Assembly (NCBI RefSeq): GCF_002899455.1
Contig: NZ_PPFB01000001.1
Location: forward strand, 7,138,501-7,202,500
Source of the DNA: Streptomyces sp. DH-12
Lineage (GTDB): Bacteria; Actinomycetota; Actinomycetes; Streptomycetales; Streptomycetaceae
Direction: 5' to 3'
DNA: 64,000 nt
The notes under the pieces are model-generated. The model did no database searches. It was not told where the DNA came from and saw nothing but the letters and a program-made list of their open reading frames with translations. Shown here piece after piece: positions 52,646 to 61,301 of this stretch; position 1 is the stretch's first letter, and the number at the start of each line of letters is the position of its first letter. Position numbers and translations under genes: made by a program.

Positions 52646-52913
52646 CTCTTCCCCCTCGTTGTCGTCACCGAACGCGCCGAAGGCGGCTCACCACCCTCGA
52701 CCGGGTAAAGAGTGCCGCGGCCGGTCGGCGTATCCCATCCCAGACATCTGGGGGGTCTCACCACCGGCGGACTGTCGCCTTCGGGCTCACCGTCGGCACC
52801 CCCGTGCCCGGCCGGGCGCCCGGCCGGGCACGGTCCCCGTCGGCAAGGACCACGTCCGGCTGCGCAAGCTGACCGGCAAGGCGTTCCGCCCGCGCCGCAC
52901 GGGCCTGATCACC
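52646..52913. other. gap without a gene
   Basis: About 270 bp, containing C-rich and palindromic G/C runs near 52800-52840 (GCCCGGCCGGGCGCCCGGCCGGGC), likely a terminator structure for the relic to the right. No coding sequence. Confidence 0.35.
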
Positions 52914-53800
52914 TCAACTCGGCGAGCAGCCGGCCATCGCCCCGTAGCTCTCGCGGACCGCGTCCGCCCTCCCCAGCCGGTGACGCTCCAGCCGGATCGC
53001 GCCCAGATGCCTCGCCTCATAGAACCGCGACCGCCACACCGCCGCCGCCGACCGGTCCAACCGCCCGTAGACCTCCCAGAACGCGGCCCGTCCATCGTCC
53101 TCGGCCATCGCCATACGGATCGTCCCATCCGCCTCCGGCACCCCGAAGAGGCAACGGCCGAAGTCAGCACGCCGCTGATGGCCGGCACGCCGGCGTCCCG
53201 CTCGAGCAGAGCGTTCACAGTCCGCAGATCACCGGCCAAAAGCAGTCCGCAGATCACCGGTCAAAAGACGGGGCTCGGCCACCTCGTCCAGCACCGCCCG
53301 ACCGTGGCCGGTCACGCCATCCAGCTTGCGCACATCCGCCGAGTCCAGCCCCCCACCGTCCAGGTCCGCGACGATGTCCTCCAACGACGCGATCACAGCC
53401 TCGCTCCACGTGGCGTATCCAGGCCCGGCCACAGCCCCGAACCACGGTCCCCGCACATCGTGCACGGCACGGGCGATCACACCCATCCGCCGGAAGAAGG
53501 ACGGCCACGTGCTCCGCGGATACGACCCCAGACACTCCGGAGCCGGGACACCGTCCAAGCAGGTCTGGATCATCCGGTCCCGGCCGATCACCTGCCCCGT
53601 CCAATCCGCGGCGATCACCTGCGGCATCAGGTGCGCGACCGGAGCCAGCCACGGCAAGCCGGCATGCTCATTCCTCATCAGGCGCCGCTCGCTGCGGAAC
53701 TGCCGTTCCCGCGCCGGCGCCACCCGAAGAACCACCGGGCGGTCCCGCTCGGCCAGAGCCACGCGATGGACGTTGTCGTACACGCCCGTGCCCAGCTCGA
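52914..53800 (-). pseudogene. aminoglycoside-phosphotransferase-family protein, frameshifted
   Basis: The minus strand reads LGTGVYDNVHRVALAERDRPVVLRVAPARERQFRSERRLM, QVIGRDRMIQTCLDGVPAPE, MGVIARAVHDVRGPWFG and the catalytic loop EPRLLTGDL. A tandem duplication of 25 bp (53218-53267) throws the frame and ends the protein. In the next frame the protein continues TVNALLERDAGVPAISGVL, a further base loss shifts to GRCLFGVPEADGTIRMAMAEDDGRAAFWEVYGRLDRSAAAV, then FYEARHLGAIRLERHRLG. Two frame errors make it inactive. Members phosphorylate antibiotics or small metabolites. Confidence 0.75.
53218..53267. repeat. 25-bp tandem duplication inside the APH-like gene
   Basis: CAGTCCGCAGATCACCGGCC plus AAAAG (53218-53242) is followed at once by a copy with one change, CAGTCCGCAGATCACCGGTC plus AAAAG (53243-53267). 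It falls on the catalytic-loop codons. Its length is not a multiple of three, so it breaks the frame; removing one copy restores it. Confidence 0.85.
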
Positions 53801-53804
53801 CGCA

Positions 53805-54145
53805 ATCCGGCGCGTGCAGCACCCCGTACGCAGGGTCCCTGCCCTCACGGACCTTCGCCGGCACCCAGCCCGAAGGCCGGCGTCCCCCGAGGACCTCGCG
53901 AGCCACCGGCTTCGGCTGAGCCGGCGGAAGAGGATCGGTGGGCACCTGGTCGTAGTCGACGCGTCGACCGGCCGCACAAGGCCGGGAGACCGAAACCGGA
54001 TCCGGTAGTACTCCGCCGCTTCCGTGCTGCCGTCCTCGAGGTCCCGGTACGACGGCAGTCCCACGAGGTACATCCGGCCCGTTTCGGTCTGCCGTCGCCT
54101 CCACAGCCGTGCCACAACCCTCTGCTCGACAACCGTCTCGGTCAT
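53805..54145 (-). pseudogene. unknown small protein joined to the APH-like relic
   Basis: From the ATG at 54145: MTETVVEQRVVARLWRRRQTETGRMYLVGLPSYRDLEDGSTEAAEYYRIRFRSP, then a frame change, and VDYDQVPTDPLPPAQPKPVAREVLGGRRPSGWVPAKVREGRDPAYGVLHAPDCVE. The end of the second piece, with APDC, resembles the tail of small streptomycete proteins of the DUF6233 type, but the assignment is weak. It runs straight into the APH-like sequence, so a deletion may have fused two genes. Confidence 0.4.
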
Positions 54146-54303
54146 CTCGGGCGTCTCCTCGACCACCGGATCCGCCGTTGATCGGACACCTTCCCTTGGT
54201 GATGCGGGAGCGCGGGGCGTGCCCACGGCAGCGGGGTTTGCATGTGCCGTAGCGGCATGTGGTCGAGTAGGCGGCGAGCACGACATCGAGAGGTTCCCGT
54301 ACA

Positions 54304-54685
54304 TGCCCCTTCCTGCGATCCCCCGCCGGGTCAAGATCGGCGATGCCGCCGCGTTCGCCGGGATCACCCCCCGCGCCATCCGCCACTACCACGCCATCGG
54401 GCTCCTCGCCGAACCGGAACGCGGCAGCGATGACCGCCGCCGCTGGGCCTCACCCGCGCCTGGGCGGCAGCCCTCGAATCGGACGGCCGCCCCGAGCCAC
54501 CGACGCCCACCCTGCTCGTACGGGGCTCACAGGACACCCTGTTCCCGGTACGGGGATTCACCGACACCGCCAGCAGACTCGGCGCCCAGCTCACGGTTGT
54601 CCCCGACGCGGGACACCTGGTACAGCTCCACCGCCCCAACACAGTCGCCCAGTCCCTTCTGCGTTTCTGGACCACCCGCGAATGA
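54304..54685 (+). pseudogene. chimera of a MerR HTH and an alpha/beta-hydrolase tail
   Basis: From the ATG at 54304 come PRRVKIGDAAAFAGITPRAIRHYHAIGLLAEPERG, the N-terminal MerR helix-turn-helix. At about 54440 the sequence switches, in another frame, to AWAAALESDGRPEPPTPTLLVRGSQDTLFPVRG, VVPDAGHLVQLHRPNTVAQSLLRFW, which is the C-terminal end (acid and catalytic His) of an alpha/beta hydrolase. Neither gene is complete. A deletion between two unrelated genes is the simplest explanation. Confidence 0.65.
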
Positions 54686-54721
54686 CCCTGCCCACCGGGA
54701 CCGTCAGCCGTGACAGGTCGG

Positions 54722-54980
54722 TCTACGGCGCTACCAGCCGTCCCTGGAGCGATTACCCGCTTACGCGCTCGAGCTCAACCCGGTGGAACTGCTGTGGTCG
54801 TCGCTCAAGAAGCGGGGACTCGCCACCTGTGCCGGCGACCACCTTGCCGATGTCGCCGACGCCACCGGACAAGGCATTCACCGCATCAGCCACAACCAGC
54901 AGCTGTCATGGTCCTTCCTCGCCCACACCGGCCTGACCATCCACCCACCACGCCCACGGAACCAACGAAAAGATCAGTAA
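54722..54980 (+). mobile_element. IS630-family transposase, C-terminal fragment
   Basis: The frame reads QPSLERLPAYALELNPVELLWSSLKKRGLATCAGDHLADV and then a helical tail ending at 54980. LPAYALELNPVELLW matches the final Glu region of IS630 transposases (LPAYAPELNPVExxW). Everything before is missing. Confidence 0.65.
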
Positions 54981-54984
54981 TTCC

Positions 54985-55443
54985 TCACGGGGCTTCGACG
55001 TCGGCAAGATCAATGATCGCGGGCGGCATCCGCTTGCCGACACCCTTGGACTCGTCCTGGACGTCCTGGTCACGCCCGCGTCCACGACCGACCGGGACGC
55101 CGCCCGAATCCTGCTGCCCGCAGGCAAAGAGCGGTTCCGGCGCCTTGCCCGCGTCTGGACCGACGGCGGTTACACCGGCCACCTCACCGACTGGGGCGGC
55201 CCAGCATCTGGGGTGGCTCTTGACATCGTTCGTCGCAGCGACGACGCCCAGGGTTTCCAGGCCCTGCCCCGCCGCTGGGTCGTGGAGAGGTCCTTCGCCT
55301 GGCTCCTGCGCGGCCGGCACCTGGTCCGCGTCTGCGAGCGACGCACCGACACCGGTGAAAGTACCGTCCTGTGGTCGGTGACCAGGCTCATGAGCCGCCG
55401 TCTCGCCGCCCGGCACCAGCTTGGCCCGGCGCGGGCAGCGTGA
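54985..55443 (+). mobile_element. IS5-family transposase, C-terminal half
   Basis: The frame, open from about 54985, reads RGFDVGKINDRGRHPLADTLGLVLDVLVTPASTTDRDAARILL, then RVWTDGGYTGHLTDW (second Asp) and GFQALPRRWVVERSFAWLLRGRHLVRVCERRTDTGESTVLWSVTRLMSRRL (final Glu), ending at 55443. The N-terminal half and a start codon are missing. It overlaps the start of the neighbouring minus-strand gene by 56 bp. Confidence 0.75.
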
Positions 55444-55903
55444 AGCGGCCGGACTTGTCCACTGTCGGCCAGCCGCGTTCCACCAGCCGTTTCAACCGGG
55501 TCCGCGCCTCCTCGGCGTGCGAGGCGGACGCGCTGTCCCAGCCCAGCACCACCACTGCCACCCGCCGGGCGCCGACTCCGTCGGCTCCCGCCTCCGGAGC
55601 GGCGGTTATCAACGCCTGGTGGTCCACCGACAGCACCTCGGTTCCGGCCGCGCCCTGACGGTGGGGCACCGTCCGGCGCGGCCCCACCGGCTTCCTGGGC
55701 GGCGCCCCGTCGGTCACCACGGTGGGCGCACCCGCCTCGGCCAGCGCCTCCAGATACTGCTCCAGGCCGATCACCCGGCGTCGGAGCACCTCTTCCGCCT
55801 CCACCAGAGCTGTCCGCACCCGTGCCGGCTCGGCTTCGAGCTCCTCCACCCGTACCGCCGCGTCCCTCTGCCGCGTCTCCAGAGCTGCCCGCATCGACGG
55901 CAC
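55388..55903 (-). CDS. coiled-coil plus winged-helix-like small protein, function unknown
   Basis: About 171 residues from GTG 55903. Residues 1-65 are a coiled coil (RAALETRQRDAAVRVEELEAEPARVRTALVEAEEVLRRRVIGLEQYLEALAEAG). After a Pro-rich linker, residues 100-160 (HQALITAAPEAGADGVGARRVAVVVLGWDSASASHAEEARTRLKRLVERGWPTVDKSGRFTLP) resemble a small winged helix with a final beta hairpin. Similar proteins lie near transposase genes in streptomycetes. The end overlaps an IS5 relic by 56 bp, so its own C-terminus may be shared with IS DNA. Confidence 0.5.
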   Translation of the reverse strand: MPSMRAALETRQRDAAVRVEELEAEPARVRTALVEAEEVLRRRVIGLEQYLEALAEAGAPTVVTDGAPPRKPVGPRRTVPHRQGAAGTEVLSVDHQALITAAPEAGADGVGARRVAVVVLGWDSASASHAEEARTRLKRLVERGWPTVDKSGRFTLPAPGQAGAGRRDGGS

Positions 55904-56362
55904 CCGCCACCCCACGACATCTCGGCCGGCAACGGAGCAAGCCTCACGCGACGACCGTGAGCCCATGCCTGACCAACAGAAACCGCACACGGGGTTCGGA
56001 AAGAGAATGGCCTGTGAGGGGATGGGAGAAGACGAGAGAGCAGACCACGGTCTTCGGTTGCAGTCATGCGGATTCGACACCTGCATGATCACCGAAGTCG
56101 TGCCTGCGTCGGCATCACGCCCGTACCAGCGTGACATGACAACCCATCACCGGGTGATTCCGCCCAACCCTCGACCTCGCAGTGTCCCTGATACCTTCCG
56201 CGCAGCGGGGAACCTCACAGTCCGAAGAACGGCCTGATCTGTCCGCAACGTTGTCCTGGTCCATCGAAAGGGCTGAAATGGCAGCGGTCGGCCTGCGATT
56301 ATCCATGGCGCCGAGGCGAGCCCGATCGGGTGCAGCCCGAGGAGTCATGTGGAGGGGAACAG
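55904..56362. other. gap without a gene
   Basis: About 460 bp. AT-richer sequence near 56130-56260, including TGACAACCCATCACCGGGTGATTCC (an inverted CACCGGGTG core) and CAACGTTGTCC, is likely the promoter region of the secreted protein that follows. No coding content. Confidence 0.4.
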
Positions 56363-56749
56363 ATGCGCATCAATCGTCAGCGGGCCATGACCAGGCTCGC
56401 CACAGCAGTGGGAGCAGGAGCGCTGTTGGCCGCCGGCATGACGGCCACCGCCGTCGCTGCGGACTCCGGACCGGCCGCCGCGCCGCAGGCCCAGAGCGTG
56501 GGCGTTCAAAGCGGCTGGGTGACGACGTGGATCAACGGAAACGTCAGGTACGGGCCTTCGACGAGCTACGGGATCAACTACACCGTGGCCGCGGGATTCA
56601 CCTCCTACGGCCTGTGCTGGACGGAAGGCGGCCATGTCAGCGCCAACGGTATCTCCCACAACAAGTGGGTGAAGCTGGACGACAACGCGTGGATCTGGGG
56701 CGGCCTGCTCCAGGGCAACGAAACCGGCGGTGTCGCCAATCACTGCTGA
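56363..56749 (+). CDS. small secreted SH3-like protein
   Basis: A 128-residue protein with GGAGGGGA before the ATG. Signal peptide residues 1-34 (MTRLATAVGAGALLAAGMTATAVAA). The mature part VQSGWVTTWINGNVRYGPSTSYGINYTVAAGFTSYGLCWTEGGHVSANGISHNKWVKL resembles a bacterial SH3 fold (VNVRxGPSTxY, W at the end of strands). Two cysteines, in GLCWTE and ANHC, likely pair. Probably binds cell wall or another extracellular ligand; not assigned to a process. Confidence 0.7.
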   Translation: MRINRQRAMTRLATAVGAGALLAAGMTATAVAADSGPAAAPQAQSVGVQSGWVTTWINGNVRYGPSTSYGINYTVAAGFTSYGLCWTEGGHVSANGISHNKWVKLDDNAWIWGGLLQGNETGGVANHC

Positions 56750-56853
56750 CCGAGGGTGAGTCGCTGAGAATCCGGTGCTGAACGGCGTACACACGGAACC
56801 GGGAAGGCCCAGGTCCAAGAAGCTGCGCGTCACCTGAACCAGCACACGCTGTG

Positions 56854-56878
56854 GTGCCGCACCTTACAGGTGCGGCAC
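56854..56878. terminator. perfect 11-bp stem terminator-like hairpin
   Basis: GTGCCGCACCT, loop TAC, AGGTGCGGCAC is an exact inverted repeat, 105 bp after the stop of the secreted-protein gene. Stable, without a T-run, typical of streptomycete terminators. Confidence 0.65.
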
Positions 56879-57510
56879 TGCTGCTACACCGCCCAAGGCC
56901 TCCAGTACCACACCGCCCGCGTCTTCATCGGCTCCGAACTCACCCATCACGACGACCACTGGACCGCCCGCCCGACCAGAGCGCACGGCCCCAACCTCCA
57001 CCACCTTGCCCTGAATCGCCCCGAGTTCGGTGGAGGTCTCAGGACTCCGGCCCGGGCGCCGCGGCCACTGGAGTTGACGCGGGGGACCGGGTGCCGACCT
57101 GATCCGGTCAACGTGGACCACGCACGCCGCCTTGTGAACGACATGACGTACGGGGCCTGGGATGACGCGAACCCCGCTCCCCTCGCGCTGTGTTTCGTGC
57201 GGAGGGGAGGTCAGGGGCCTGCACCGGCTTCACGCCATGGTGATCAGCCGGATGCCTCGCGGCTTCCTCGTTGTTCGGGGCGTCCCGCACGGCGTGCGCC
57301 ACGTCCCGGGAGCCAAGGCCCGGACTGCAGCGGACGCGGTGGGGTGATGAGGGTGGCGTCGCCTCGGAAGGAGGTCGCTGCGGCCGTGCACATGGTCCAC
57401 CTGTACGGGAGCGAGCGACGCGCCCTGCCGTGGGAAGGGTGGGAGAGGCGCACTTTCACGAACACCCAGACGGCCCGACTCCTGCGCAGTCAGTACCTAG
57501 TTGTTGCGGG
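56879..57510. other. gap without an intact gene
   Basis: About 630 bp. A plus-strand frame reads CCYTAQGLQYHTARVFIGSELTHHDDHWTARPTRAHGPNLHH near 56880-57000 but lacks a start and known motifs. On the minus strand no function was recognised. Likely decayed DNA. Confidence 0.35.
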
Positions 57511-58476
57511 TCAGGACGTTGGTGACGGCGCATAGTGGTGGGCAAGATGGGTGGCGAGGTCACGTAGGTGAGCCCTGGCTTCACTGGGGCCGTGCACAGT
57601 GATGGCACTCCCGAACGGCAGGAGTGCTCGCACGTCCTCCAGATGCAGGAAGCGGATTGTCACCTTGCGGCCGGTGGCGGATTCTTCATGGTCGTCCTGG
57701 ACGAGTCGTTGGCCGAGGATCCGTTGCGCTCGCTCGATCTGGGTCTGATCGATGGTGGCGCTGACCTCTATCGCGTGGTTGTGTTCCCACTGATCAACGA
57801 GCGTGGCAGCGACGGTGGCCAGGGTCTGGTTCTCGCGGATCCGTCGTGGCTGGTCGACTTCTTTCCACGTGGTGATCCGTTCGAGTCGGTACATCCGTGG
57901 CACTTGGGCGCAGTCGGCGACGAGGTACCAGACGCCGGCCTTGGCGAGCAGCCCGTAGGGATCCACGACCAGGTCGCGGGGGCATGACTCGCGTGGACTG
58001 TCGTACTCGATTCGTAGCCTACGACCGCGCCGCACCGGGCCGATCAGCGAAGCCGGAGTCGTGCCGGAGGTTCGTGCCTGGAGCCAGGGACGGCTGTCCA
58101 CGTGCACTACGTCGGTGAGCGGCAGGAGTTCATCAAGTCGACGTGGTTGTGTAGCGACGATCTTGGAGAGTGCGCGCCGGCTTTCGACCGATGCGTCGAG
58201 CTCCGCACGTTGCTTCTCGTCCAGTCCGGCGAGAGAGAGATGATCACGCTCGTCGGGTGTGAGTCGCGTGAGGTCGAGTCCGGATCCGGGCAGCATGGTC
58301 ACGCCTCCGAGGCGGCCCCGTTGCGCGGTCACCGGCAGACCGGCGTCGCGGAGCCAGTTCAGGTCCCGGGTGATGGTTCGAAGGGACACCCCGAGCGCCG
58401 AGGCGAGTTCCTGTGTGGTCACGGCGTTCCTCGATGCCAGGAGCAGCATCAGGGAGAAGAAGCGGTCTGGGGTCAC
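57511..58476 (-). CDS. WYL-domain (DeoR/YafY-type) transcriptional regulator
   Basis: A 321-residue protein from a GTG. N-terminal HTH: RFFSLMLLLASRNAVTTQELASALGVSLRTITRDLNWLRDAGLPVTAQRGRLGGVTMLPG. The central WYL domain follows, PVRRGRRLRIEYDSPRESCPRDLVVDPYGLLAKAGVWYLVADCAQVPRMYRLERIT, with WYL (VWYLVAD) and the basic PYGLL/RLERI patch, then a WCX C-terminal domain. WYL proteins sense nucleic acids or nucleotides and regulate stress genes. Divergent from a VOC-type protein gene, which it may control. The intergenic region (58477-58568) holds both promoters. Confidence 0.9.
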   Translation of the reverse strand: MTPDRFFSLMLLLASRNAVTTQELASALGVSLRTITRDLNWLRDAGLPVTAQRGRLGGVTMLPGSGLDLTRLTPDERDHLSLAGLDEKQRAELDASVESRRALSKIVATQPRRLDELLPLTDVVHVDSRPWLQARTSGTTPASLIGPVRRGRRLRIEYDSPRESCPRDLVVDPYGLLAKAGVWYLVADCAQVPRMYRLERITTWKEVDQPRRIRENQTLATVAATLVDQWEHNHAIEVSATIDQTQIERAQRILGQRLVQDDHEESATGRKVTIRFLHLEDVRALLPFGSAITVHGPSEARAHLRDLATHLAHHYAPSPTS

Positions 58477-58568
58477 GCGCCAAGTTTTTCAGGAATTGCG
58501 ACATGATGCGGCGCATATCCCGGTCAGGCTGGCGGATGCGTACCCACCAACTGCGAGAGGGAAGAACC

Positions 58569-58934
58569 ATGACCACATCCGTCGTGTCCATCGTCTACGT
58601 GAACGACGCTCCCGCTGCAGCGCGTTTCTACGGCGACCTCCTCGGCATGAGCCCGTCGTTCGAGACTCCGGGATACATCACCTTCGCCCTCGGGCCAGGC
58701 GCTGACCTCGCTGTGTGGTCCGGCCAGTTCGAGGGTCTGTCAGCGGACGTCCCGCGTACCAGTGAGGTGTGTCTGGCCATCGACAGTGGGCCCGACGAGG
58801 TCAACGCGATCTTCAAGCAGTGGCAGTCCAAGGGCGTCACGATCCTGCGCGAGCCTCATGATGCGGGGTTCGGGCTGACCTTCCTCGCGGCCGATCCTGA
58901 CGGGAACCGTATCCGCGTCGCACCGAGGGACTGA
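58569..58934 (+). CDS. VOC-family (glyoxalase/bleomycin resistance-like) protein
   Basis: A 121-residue protein. TTSVVSIVYVNDAPAAARFYGDLLGMSPSFE is the first beta-alpha-beta unit, LSADVPRTSEVCLAIDSGPDEVNAIFKQWQSKGVTILREPHDAGFGLTFLAADPDGNRIRVAPRD the second, ending with DPDGNRIR typical of the superfamily. One or two paired beta-alpha-beta-beta-beta units bind metal or hydrophobic ligands. The function is unassigned, but pairing with a divergent WYL regulator suggests a detoxification response. GGGAAGA precedes the ATG. Confidence 0.88.
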   Translation: MTTSVVSIVYVNDAPAAARFYGDLLGMSPSFETPGYITFALGPGADLAVWSGQFEGLSADVPRTSEVCLAIDSGPDEVNAIFKQWQSKGVTILREPHDAGFGLTFLAADPDGNRIRVAPRD

Positions 58935-59004
58935 CAGGCCGCAATGCGGCAGGCGCGCACGACAGGTGTCGCGCCTGCCGTGTCTGACTTCGAGAGGACG
59001 ACGA

Positions 59005-59932
59005 GTGCCCCACACGAATGCGCCCCTGAGCGTCGAGGGCCGTAGGCGGCTCGTGAAGCGGTGCCAGACACGTCCCATTGCCCACGTCGCCGCTGAGACG
59101 GGTGTCCTCGCGCGCGCCAGCAAGTGGGTAAATCGCTGGCGGCTACACGGTGATGCGGGGTTGCAGGACCGGTCGCCGAGTCCGCACCGGAGTCCGAAGG
59201 CGACTCCGGCATGGGTCATCGAGCAAATCGATTCCTGGCGCCGCGAGTTCAAGTGGTCCGCGCAACGGGTCACCGACGAACTTGTCAGTATCGGATTTGT
59301 GATCGGCCGGCGAACTGCCAGTCGACGCCTGACCCGGCTTGGCCTCGGCAAGCGCCGCTTCATCGACCCAGGCGGTGAGAACAACCGGAAGCCGGGGAAG
59401 ATCACTGCCCGCTGGCCTGGACACATGGTGCACCTGGAGGTGAAGAAGGTCGGCCGGATCCCTGATGGCGGCGGGTGGCGTATCCATGGCCGGGACAGCG
59501 GTCAGGCCAAGATCGCGAGTCGGGCGAAGTCGGCCGGGGCAAAGCGTGGGTACGTCTACCTGCACTCCGTCGTCGACGGTTTCTCACGGCTCGCCTACAT
59601 GGAACCGCTGGGCGATGAGAAAGGCGCGACGGCTGCTGCCTTCCTCGCCCGGGCGAAGGTCTGGTTCGCCGCCCACGGCATCCACCACATCCACCGGGTC
59701 GTCACCGACAATGGCGCTTGCTACCGCTCCGGCGACTTCGCCCGCATCGTCGGGCAAGGCACCCGGCATCAGAGAACCAAGCCATACACACCTCGGTACA
59801 ACGGGAAGGCGGAGCGTTACCAGCGCATCCTGGCCGAGGGAGCCCTTTATGCCCGCGAGTTCACCAGCGAGGGCGCTCGGTCAGCCGCGATAGCAGTGTG
59901 GAACATCCACTACAACTACCACCGGCCACATA
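59005..59932 (+). mobile_element. IS481-family transposase, 3' end lost
   Basis: From the GTG at 59005: VPHTNAPLSVEGRRRLVKRCQTR, HTH SKWVNRWRLHGDAGLQDRSPSPHRSP, then WPGHMVHLEVKKVGRIPDGGGW, where the expected first catalytic Asp in the HLDVKK type motif is Glu (HLEVKK). Next come RGYVYLHSVVDGFSRLAYMEPL and VVTDNGACYRSGDFARIV with the second Asp, and RYQRILAEGALYAREF. At HYNYHRPH the sequence is cut by the terminal repeat of the next IS. The IS481 C-terminal RLNNLxRHN-like tail is not found after the inserted elements, so this copy is both mutated and truncated. Confidence 0.8.
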
Positions 59933-59941
59933 GACGTCGTC

Positions 59942-60747
59942 TCATTTGGTGAGTCTGCGGTAGTAGATGAGGGTGCAGGCGATGCTCGTGAAAGCGAGGA
60001 AGTGCTCAGCCTTGCGCTCGTAGCGGCGGTGGAGGCGGTGGCAGTCGGCGAGCCAGGCCATGGTGCGTTCGATCGTCCACCGGTGCCGCCCCAGCCGTTG
60101 CGAGGTCTCGATGCCCCTGCGGGCGATGCGGTGCCGGATGCTCCGCCGGGACAGCCATTGCCGCAGGTGGCGGTAGTCGTAGCCCTTGCCGGCGTGGAGC
60201 TTGCCGGGCCTGCGCCGACGGGGGCCGCAGCGGGACCGGATCGGCGGTATGCCCTTCACCAGCGGGAGCAGGGCCTGGCTGTCGTGGACGTTGGCGCCGG
60301 AGATTCCGGCGGACAGGGGCAGACCCGTCCGCTCGGTGATCAGATGGATCTTCGACCCGTACTTTCCCCGGTCGACAGGATTCGGACCCGCCAGGTCCTC
60401 CTTTTCAGGGCCCGCATGTTCACCGAGTCGATCGCGCACCTCGACCAGTCCAGCTCGCCGCGGGCTCCAAGTTCGTCCAGGACCAGGCGGTGCAGTTTGG
60501 CCCAGACCCGGGCCTTGGTCCACTCGGTGAACCGGCGGTGCGCCGTCGCCCCGGACGGACCGAACGAGGCCGCCGACAGCTGCTGCCAGGTGCAGCCGGA
60601 GGTCGCGACGAACACGATCGCCGCCAGCACCTCACGGTCGCCGTGCCGGCGCCGACCGCCGCCCTGAGGCCGCGCCGGCGCCTCCGGCACCACCCGCTGG
60701 AACAGCTCCCACAGCTCATCCGGCACCAGCCGCTCAACAATCCCCAC
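59942..60747 (-). CDS. IS5-family transposase in two frames
   Basis: First frame from the ATG at 60747: VERLVPDELWELFQRVVPEAPARPQGGGRRRHGDREVLAAIVFVATSGCTWQQL, HTH ATAHRRFTEWTKARVWAKLHRLVLDELGARGELDWSRCAIDSVNMRALK (first Asp). The second frame continues KEDLAGPNPVDRGKYGSKIHLITERTGLPL, ANVHDSQALLPL and HRWTIERTMAWLADCHRLHRRYERKAEHFLAF, ending at 59942 inside the terminal repeat. The switch falls at CTGAAAAGGAGG, where a -1 slip links the two, as in programmed frameshifting. The DDE residues are intact, so it may still move. Confidence 0.75.
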
Positions 60748-60759
60748 GCCGTGCTCCGC

Positions 60760-61227
60760 CTACGGCTTGCTAGAACACACGGTCTCAGTCCAGATCGCCT
60801 GGAGGTCACGGCAGACAATGGTGAGTGTGCCGTCCCAGCAGGCGATCTCGTGACTGCAGCCGTCCCTGCACGGCAGGATCTCGTCGAGAATCACAGCCCC
60901 GAGGTCCGCTCCTCGGTCCTCGTCGGCGGGATCAATGATGAAGCTGGACACCCCTGCGTAGCGGATCAGCAGGTCTTGGTCGTGCTTCCAGCAGTTGTGC
61001 TGGAACTCGACCTCCATCTCCTCACCGCCGGCACCCCGGACGGCCCGAAGCGTCAGGTCCTTCACACATCGCCTGCTGCGGAAGTCGTAGTGATCCGTGT
61101 CAGTGGCGAAGGACCGGGCACCCGGCGGCAGATCACCACAGATCGAGGGCAGCTGCTTCAGGTAGCGAGAGGGGCCCAGCACCCCTGACAGGTCGCCGAC
61201 CTGCGCATCGAGATTGACGTACTCCAT
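60760..61227 (-). CDS. passenger hypothetical protein inside the IS
   Basis: A 155-residue protein with GGGGGAG 8 bases before the ATG. It reads MEYVNLDAQVGDLSGVLGP, ARSFATDTDHYDFRSRRCVKDLTLRAVRGAGGEEMEVEFQHNCWKHDQDLLIRYAGV, SSFIIDPADEDRGADLGAVILDEILPCRDGCSHEIACWDGTLTIVCRDLQAIW. It has no signal peptide or membrane segments, is rich in Asp and Cys, and its base composition is less GC-biased than the surrounding DNA. Similar small hypothetical proteins occur in actinomycetes; no function is assigned. Confidence 0.6.
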   Translation of the reverse strand: MEYVNLDAQVGDLSGVLGPSRYLKQLPSICGDLPPGARSFATDTDHYDFRSRRCVKDLTLRAVRGAGGEEMEVEFQHNCWKHDQDLLIRYAGVSSFIIDPADEDRGADLGAVILDEILPCRDGCSHEIACWDGTLTIVCRDLQAIWTETVCSSKP

Positions 61228-61301
61228 CAGCCTGGCTCCCCCGTGGCTTCCTACTGGCCGACGAATCGTCGCACAGACTCACCAAATGAAATGACGTCTT
61301 A

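Larger units (their letters stand above)
59933..61298. mobile_element. IS5-family element with passenger gene
   Basis: Terminal inverted repeats of 25 bp: GACGTCGTCTCATTTGGTGA (59933 on) and the complement of the end at 61298 (GACGTCATTTCATTTGGTGA), sharing GAGTCTG afterwards. The 1366-bp unit has the transposase (59942-60747) plus an extra gene (60760-61227) between transposase start and right end. Ordinary elements of this group are about 870 bp and lack the extra gene. It inserted into the IS481 relic. Confidence 0.75.

Noticed and set aside
52494..54181. Long plus-strand frames over the APH-like relic
   Set aside because: They are antisense to recognisable minus-strand phosphotransferase motifs and are Arg/Pro-rich.
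57568..57987. Plus-strand 139-residue frame opposite the WYL regulator
   Set aside because: Antisense to the well-conserved WYL domain, without its own domain or start signal.
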